From Persicaria tinctoria (taxonomy: Eukaryota > Streptophyta > Magnoliopsida > Caryophyllales > Polygonaceae): a stretch of DNA of 64,000 nucleotides. The position numbers were made by a program, and so were the translations under genes. The notes beneath the pieces were generated by a model. The model had not been told where the DNA came from, made no database searches, and saw only the letters and a program-made list of their open reading frames with translations. The DNA lies in assembly GCA_037127255.1 (NCBI GenBank), contig JBANSL010000009.1, positions 37,856,975 to 37,920,974 on the forward strand, read 5' to 3'. Positions 58,301 to 64,000 of this stretch are shown piece after piece (positions within the stretch are counted from its first letter, which is position 1; each line of letters starts with the position of its first letter).

Positions 58301-61300
58301 AATTTCAACCTTCCATCTCTCTCTTAAGCACTGACAAACCTCACCTCTTCCCTTCTCCTTCCCTTGTTGGAGCTGGCTGCCTCCAAGCCACTATCACCAC
58401 CACCTAGCCACGGTTTACCGACGAGCCCCACCACCAGCTCCTCTTTTCGCTGTGCCTCCGCCACCAGAAATCACCCAAGGCGCCATCGATTTCACCGAGC
58501 CATATTTCGTTCTCAAATTCGAAGATCTGCCAAGCCAAGCATCACAGACACCTTCTTCCTTCTTCCTCGTTTCCAAGCAGTAGCAGCCGGGAGATTTCCC
58601 AGAGACCTAGACGGAGCGCCGGAGCCGCCCATTCCTCCACCGCCTTCCCTGTTTTTCGAGTTACGCGTGGTGAGGCTCTTACCTCTCTCCTTCCACCCCC
58701 TTCCACCCTAAACCTGGGTAAAGTTCCTTCTTTAAACAATTTCCCTCCCTGCTAGGCCGATTCCGGTGACAATCCACCACCAGCGAACCTCCGACGACAT
58801 TCCGGCGAAGACTTCGGCCTCCTTCGGTGAGCCTCTTTTTCCTCCCTCTCCTTTACTCGCGTTTTGTAAACATTTGCTTGGGTTGGGATCGGAATTGGAT
58901 TTCGGTCAGGTGGAGCGAGTCTTGGTCGGAAAGGTTGCCGCCGGCGGGCCTGAGCTTTTCTTTCTTCTTCCGTCTCCATTCGGACTGGTGCTTCTGGGAT
59001 TGGATTTGGGGAAGGAGATGGGTTCAGCGGGTTTTGTTTTATTTTTGGTCTGGTTCGGTTTTCCTTTTTAAAAGAACAATCCGGTTCACTTTTAAAAGAG
59101 AAATGGGTTGGGCTTGATTGGATCCGAAAATTTAAGGGACATTGGGCCTTTCTTTTGTTTAGTAAGAATTGGTCTTAGTTGATTTTATTTAATTGATGTT
59201 AGTTATTATCATCATTACATTATTCCGACTTTTGAAAGAAATATAATTCTGGAATTTGTACATATTATAAAAGTATTTGAAAAATAATATTATTGGGATA
59301 AGTATGGTATAATGATTTAAACATGTGATTTTTGGAAATGAATTATTAATAAAGTAGTTGATGTTAATTACATATATTGATGATAAACTATTTAAAAAGG
59401 AATTTTCAAGTTTCGGAAATGTCCTTTAAGGATTCATGTTTGGGAAAACCAAAATGCCGGAATTATTTCTATAACATGAATTGAGAAATTAGTTTTAAGG
59501 TTTAAATGTTTAATGTCGGGATTCCTTGCCTTGATTTGATAATGTTGGTTTTGAGAAGGAAGTTTGGAAAACATTGGGAAATGGGTTTGAAAATATTGTT
59601 GATAAGATTTATCGATGGATTTGATTGGAAATGAAATGATTTTGGTTGATGTTGATCACACCGGAAAGGTTTTGGAAAACGGTTTTACTATCGGATGGTT
59701 TTGAGCATGTTAAGAACTTGGAGTTCGTGTGTATGAATGATGGACCGGTAGCTTATAAAAATGGCTTAATGATAGGTGTGTATTGCTTCTGGATTGCTTT
59801 GGACTTGCATTTGGGCCCTTGCTTGTATTATCTTGCTGTTCTGCATCTTCAGTTAAGTTCCCTAGGGGGCTTACTCAGGTTGGACATTCATGCATGTTGT
59901 TGCATTTTATGTTAGGTGTTGCATATGCATAAAAGCATGCCATGTAGTATCATGTTTAGGTTGCACTAATTGATTGAGCATCTGTTTACTTTATGCGTTT
60001 GAAACAGAACGGCCGTTATCTGTGATAGTCCTAGAGTCTTTGCTAGGGTCATAGGGTAGCCCAGCCTCATCGGGTACCCTGAGTCAATCGAGTCATGAAC
60101 TTCCTTATATTATGATATGCCTGCGGGCTTTATTGTGGAGCGGGTTAGGCATGCGTGCCCCCGATTATGATGGAATGCATTCACGAGCTGGCCAGTCTCC
60201 ACCTATCGGAAGGGGTGGAGGTAGGAGAGGGATATGCCACTTGGCATTGTCTTGGGCCCTTTACAGTATTTCTGCACATTATTATGAACTAGGAGCATGC
60301 TAGTGTGTTTGAATTTCGTACTGCATTAGAGGATCTTTATTAGGTATAGCACATATTATGTGGCCTCAGCGAGGACTGCCGGTCCCGCATGAGTGGCTCG
60401 ATCTGATTCCTTTCCCCGTTCTTTTTTTAAAGGTATTCTCTGCAGATTTGAGTGCTCGATGTCTATATGACGGGGTTTCTTTTTGGCGAATCGAAGAATC
60501 TAGCTAATATCCTAATTTAGTAAAATGGTAATTATACACTTATGTTTTGGTTTGACCCGGCCCTGCCGTGGCGCTTTGTATCTAAATTTTGCTTCCGTTT
60601 GAAATGAATTTCGCGAGTTAGTCCCTAGGACAGGTTAAGGGTACCCAACGGCCCTACGATATTTTCAGGGTTCAAAATCCCTCTTTATTACTGACCATAA
60701 AAATGAGTTTGAAACCTCGACTCGTACCTGGATTGCAAGATCCGAACAAGGGGTTTCATCCCTTGAAACGTAACCCGGAAATCATAATTCCGGGCCGTTA
60801 CATAGCTCAGCTTCTGCGCAGCTCGGCGATGGCGTGGCTCGGCTTGGCCTCGGTGGCGCTCGGAGATTAGCGGAAATTAGAGAAGGAGATGGTGGTGAGC
60901 AACTGGTGGCTCGACAGTGGCGAGTCAGGCTTCAAAACAGAGTTCCGATGGGGGCGGTTTTGGGCTGCTTTTGTGTGACTGAAAGAGAGCGGAGGAGAGG
61001 AGATAGTTTAGGGTTTCTGATTGTGAAGAATGGGAAATTGATAGGGGTTGTTCATATATGCAAGGACAAATCGGTAGGCGTGACTTTGTGAGCTGTGAGA
61101 GGGGTTGTTGTTGAACAAAGTTGGGGAAGAAGACAAATAGTAGGTCTGCAGGGAGGAGATGCACAGTTGGCGTGCATGAAAGGCGACAAAAGGGTGACCT
61201 TGTAGAAATTAAAGTTAGGAAGGAAAAGAATACAAACGTCAAATACCCGGAATATAAATATGAAACCCGCTCACTCGATCTTATCCCGACGCGTTTAAAA

Positions 61301-61554
61301 TACTCCTAAATTTTCTAAATCCGAATTTAATAAATGAAATCCGAACATTATTTTTCAATTTTCGGTATATAAAAGCAGAGAATAACATATTTTAAATTTC
61401 TAATTAATAATTGCCGGAACTCATTTTGAAATAATTAGAATAAAACCAATAGCTTAAGGACGGAAATTGCAAACCTCCCAAATCTTAGAAATCGGAACGA
61501 TTATAAATCACTATTTTAATAATTTAATATTTTAAAATTTCCCGGTCTTTACAC
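55339..61554 (+). mobile_element. Solo LTR inserted in the outer LTR and itself split by an inverted solo LTR
   Basis: Starts TGTAACGGCCCAGAATTATG at 55339 and ends CCCGGTCTTTACA at 61554. CATAT flanks it on both sides (55334-55338 and 61555-61559). With the inserted inverted LTR (57737-60802) taken out it is about 3,145 bp and has no gag or pol, so it is a solo LTR. The plus direction here is arbitrary: TGTAACGG is taken as the first end. Confidence 0.88.
57737..60802 (-). mobile_element. Solo LTR in opposite orientation, nested in the 55339-61554 LTR
   Basis: Read on the minus strand it starts TGTAACGGCCCGGAATTATG (from 60802) and ends CCCGGTCTTTACA (at 57737), the same termini as the LTR that holds it. 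Its flanks are GAGCT (57732-57736) and TAGCT (60803-60807), a 5-bp duplication with one difference. It is 3,066 bp long and has no gag or pol. Open frames in its GC-rich middle (58360-59120) have leader-like content and no recognisable domain. Confidence 0.85.
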
Positions 61555-62104
61555 ATATTATGAAAGTCATTTCATCGCATCATCCGCTCCCCAAGACCAC
61601 ATCGTTCTCCATAAATCATTCAACCAATTCCGCATGTTCATATACATCAATTTCGCATATACCTCAACGGTTCATCAAAATCATAAGACATAATTTGTGT
61701 GATATAAAATCCTACTAGATCGTCATAATTATCCAACATTTAATCTCATATAATAATTCATGAAAAGTCATGTTGTTAGTCATACATATCATACCGTTAG
61801 TCAAACGATCATATTATCATGCTAGTTAGTCATCGAATAAGTCTTATTCTCAAGTTAGTTTCAAAACCGTTTCAAATCCCAGTTAAATAGTTAAGTAATC
61901 CGACCATTGAAAATACTCGCAAAATTCCCTTTTAAATTTATTTATTAGATTACTTTCCAACCTTGAAATTCTTTTCCAAATTCTTTATAAATCTTTAAGT
62001 CCCAATAATATATTTTAAATCTCAAATAGTATTACATGATATTTTAAATACCATTTATTTAACACTTTTATAAATTATTTCCAAATCCCCTAAAATCCCA
62101 ATCA

Positions 62105-62901
62105 TCTATCTATATATACATATACTAAAACCGATTCATTGGGGCCTGCATGGCGGCATGTGAGTGAATTTGCCTATGTGGCAGCGCGTGAGCGCATCTT
62201 GCAGAACTTTCTCCCGTAAAAAAGGAAATCTAATAAAAATAATTATTTTATTTTACCATTAACATATATAATTGGATAGATGAAATATCTTATAAAAGAG
62301 TAAATATTATATAAGGAAAAAACTATATCAATATAATTAAACGTAATAGTAGTAATAATAAAACTAATTTTTATAGTCATACTTACCAAACATATTAATA
62401 GATAAATATGTAATATTTGATAGGTGCTATTTTATTTATATTTAGATTATTTTTTTTATGGAAAGAATTGTTTATATCAAAATCAATCATTTAACAATTG
62501 TTATTTTATATCTATCTATATTATTTTTTGAGGACAAAATAAATAATTAAAATATTATATAGCCATATATGTAGCCACAATCCATCCGTACATAGATATT
62601 TTAGTAAACTAATGTAATAAATATATACTACATGTTTAATAAAAAAGAATATTAAAATATTTTTAAAAATCAACTATCTAATTAAATTACATGAGATTTA
62701 ATTAACCATAGATAAACTTTTACGTAGTACCTTATAAATGTGAATTTTATTTATATTTTGAGAGAATCTAATTAAAGGATATTTAGAATATATATAACCT
62801 GTCGAACTAATTTTATTTATATTTATATTATTTTTTGGAGGAAAAAATAATTTATAGTTAGATTAACGCATTCCCCGTACACGGGACGGGATCTACACTA
62901 G
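62105..62901 (+). mobile_element. Small non-autonomous Helitron
   Basis: Begins TCTATCTATATATACATATA after an A and ends CTAG before a T, the A|T target typical of Helitrons. About 15 bases before the CTAG is a short hairpin, CCCG TACA CGGG. The 5' TCTATATATA motif and the GGGACGGGATCTACACTAG end are like those of known plant Helitrons. The start could instead be 62109. The interior (about 800 bp) is AT-rich and has no Rep/helicase. Confidence 0.8.
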
Positions 62902-62994
62902 TTTTTATTTAATAAACCAACCCTTATAATTTTCCAAAAATAATATTTTATCTCTTAAAACCTCCAATAATATTGTATATATAATATATTTTAG

Positions 62995-63420
62995 GGAAAT
63001 TTCACCAGGTACCCCTGAGGTATTGTCTTTTTCGCGGGGTGTACAAAAGATTCACCAATTTCGCCCGGTACCCCTGAGTTATGCATAAAATTCGCCTCGT
63101 GCCCTTGCTCGGTTAAAACTAGCAGTCAGTCATTCCCCCTTCCGTTTGTTTTTTCTGAAGTCGTGCAAGAGAAACGAAGAAACGAGAGGGTAGGCCGACT
63201 GGAGGAGAAGCAATCGGCGGCAAGAGAACCCACACAAGGCATCCGTCGGAGACGCCGAAAGGAGTGGTGGAGGCGCCGCAGGACTTGCCGGAAGTGGTGG
63301 TGGAGGTGCCAACCGGGTACGTCTCCTTTTAAAAAAATTAGGGTTTTAAAGGTCGAATTTGGGGTTTCAGTTCTTTTGCAATTTGTGTTCGTTATCACCG
63401 ATTTTGGGGTTTAAAAGTTC
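62995..63420 (+). mobile_element. Mutator-like element, left end only (possible)
   Basis: GGGAAATTTCACCAGGTACC starts a tract with repeated GGTACCCCTGAG(G/T)TAT and TTCGCC words, which resembles the long terminal repeats of plant Mutator-like elements. It is followed by a GC-rich 80-codon frame (63163-63414) with many Arg and Trp but no recognisable domain. No matching right end is in the window. Confidence 0.35.
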
Positions 63421-63635
63421 GAATTTGGAACTTTGTTGTGTGCAGTCCCGAGCCCATCCTTGAGAGATTTTATTTCAACAAGAGTTGTGCTTTTTCCACA
63501 ACTCAACATACATAGGTAGTGGTCCAAAATGAATGGGTAGATTTGGAAAATCCATCTCTGGTGTATAAAAATTATCCTTTGTTCCTCTGTAATACCGTGT
63601 CTTCACAACATATTTCCATTTATGTGTTTTCAATT

Positions 63636-63704
63636 AGTCTATTAGTTCAAAGGGAGAGCAATGTGTGATTACACATGATGTGGGTTCAAGTCCCACATAG
63701 ATTC
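63636..63704 (+). ncRNA. tRNA-like cloverleaf, probably a SINE head or tRNA pseudogene
   Basis: A 69-base stretch folds by eye as a cloverleaf. The acceptor arms AGTCTAT and ATAGATT pair over seven positions with one G-T. The D arm is GTTC/GAGC with a seven-base GG-containing loop. The anticodon stem is ATGTG/CACAT with a six-base loop TGATTA. The T arm is GTGGG, TTCAAGT, CCCAC. The box B word GGTTCAAGTCC is perfect for RNA polymerase III. The six-base anticodon loop and three-base variable region are abnormal, so it is not a working tRNA; no anticodon can be assigned. It may head a SINE: an A-rich stretch (GGAGAAAAAAAGG) lies about 45 bases downstream. Confidence 0.4.
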
Positions 63705-64000
63705 CAAAAGTAAAGGATGAGAAGTTTGTGCTTGAAAGAAGCAAAGGAGAAAAAAAAGGCATTATTATCATTTGTGTTATTAAGGAAAATTTCACTTCCT
63801 AGTATACATGTCTATTTCTTTCCCGTTATAAAGCAAATTATCATGCTTAATCAAAACTCGAAACACATATTAGTATGACATCCAATAAATACTTAAAGAA
63901 ACGCAGTAAGTTCCAAGAAAACCAGTGTCCAGTACATATGGTAATGATTATATATCTTTGAAATACAAGATAGCTATTATGATCAAAAGAAAAGTTAGTA
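63705..64000. other. Terminal stretch, nothing recognised
   Basis: AT-rich sequence without an open frame of note. The start could be the body of a SINE headed by the tRNA-like fold. Confidence 0.4.

Larger units (their letters stand above)
54200..62994. mobile_element. Outer LTR of the second nest (Ty3/gypsy type), interrupted twice, 3' end not seen
   Basis: Starts TGTAACGACCCGGGATTATG at 54200 and carries the blocks shared by this LTR type (GCCACGGCAGAGCCGAG at about 54450, ATAACGGCCGTTCT at about 55024). It runs to 55338, resumes at 61560 after the inserted solo LTR, is interrupted again by a Helitron at 62105-62901, and fades by about 62994, where a Mutator-like terminus begins. No CCGAGCCTTTACA-type end is present, so its 3' part is missing or outside the window. 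Confidence 0.7.

Noticed and set aside
57061..59117. Frames of 70-165 codons around 57060-57560 and 58360-59120 that could be genes
   Set aside because: They fall inside solo LTRs with defined ends and duplications and read as leader-like Arg/Ser/Pro-rich sequence.

Overview
This is nuclear DNA of a flowering plant, almost certainly a eudicot. The evidence is a plant-specific RUNKEL-type kinase gene with spliceosomal introns, F-box genes, and plant families of transposable elements (CACTA, PIF/Harbinger, Stowaway, Helitron, a chromodomain Ty3/gypsy retrotransposon). The species cannot be fixed from the sequence. I see no bacterial, organellar or viral gene set.

Layout. 1-1984: low-complexity flank with one unrecognised coiled-coil ORF. 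1985-7439: a complete-looking CACTA (En/Spm-type) element with matching terminal inverted repeats and TAT target duplications. It has no transposase, but it carries exon-like pieces of host genes, including an ABC1-kinase-like exon (a Pack-CACTA). 7562-10859: a decayed PIF/Harbinger element on the minus strand, with a DDE transposase and a Myb/SANT-type second protein, both broken. 11012-11750: a small element with CAT...ATG ends and a 5-bp duplication. 12331-18799: the main host gene, a RUNKEL/ULK4-like kinase with C-terminal armadillo-type repeats, reconstructed as ten exons (1,342 residues). 20108-21238: an intact F-box gene (minus). 26688-27782: its near-identical paralogue, killed by one Trp-to-stop change and abutting a LINE fragment.

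28885-63000 is mostly nested mobile DNA. A Stowaway MITE sits in a small tandem array. A solo LTR (29310-47883, ATTTA duplication) is split by a gypsy/chromovirus composite (31285-46683, GCCCG duplication) arranged LTR-internal-LTR-partial internal-partial LTR. Then come an ATHILA ORF-1-like pseudogene with three in-frame TAG stops (48473-50107), an AT-rich region of tandem and interspersed repeats with an AAT/ATT fold-back microsatellite (51400-54199), and a second nest: an LTR starting at 54200 holds a solo LTR (55339-61554, CATAT duplication), which holds another solo LTR in opposite orientation (57737-60802). A small Helitron (62105-62901), a Mutator-like terminal sequence (from about 62995) and a tRNA-like cloverleaf (63636-63704) close the window.

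Host function is confined to the RUNKEL-like gene (cytokinesis/microtubule-linked kinase-like protein) and the F-box gene (SCF ubiquitin ligase substrate receptor). The most notable observations are replacement of the DFG motif by HFG in the RUNKEL-like gene, a series of LTR nests whose target duplications can be read at base level, short blocks conserved across otherwise diverged LTRs, the gene-capturing CACTA element and the tRNA-like fold. I found no convincing wholly new biological system.
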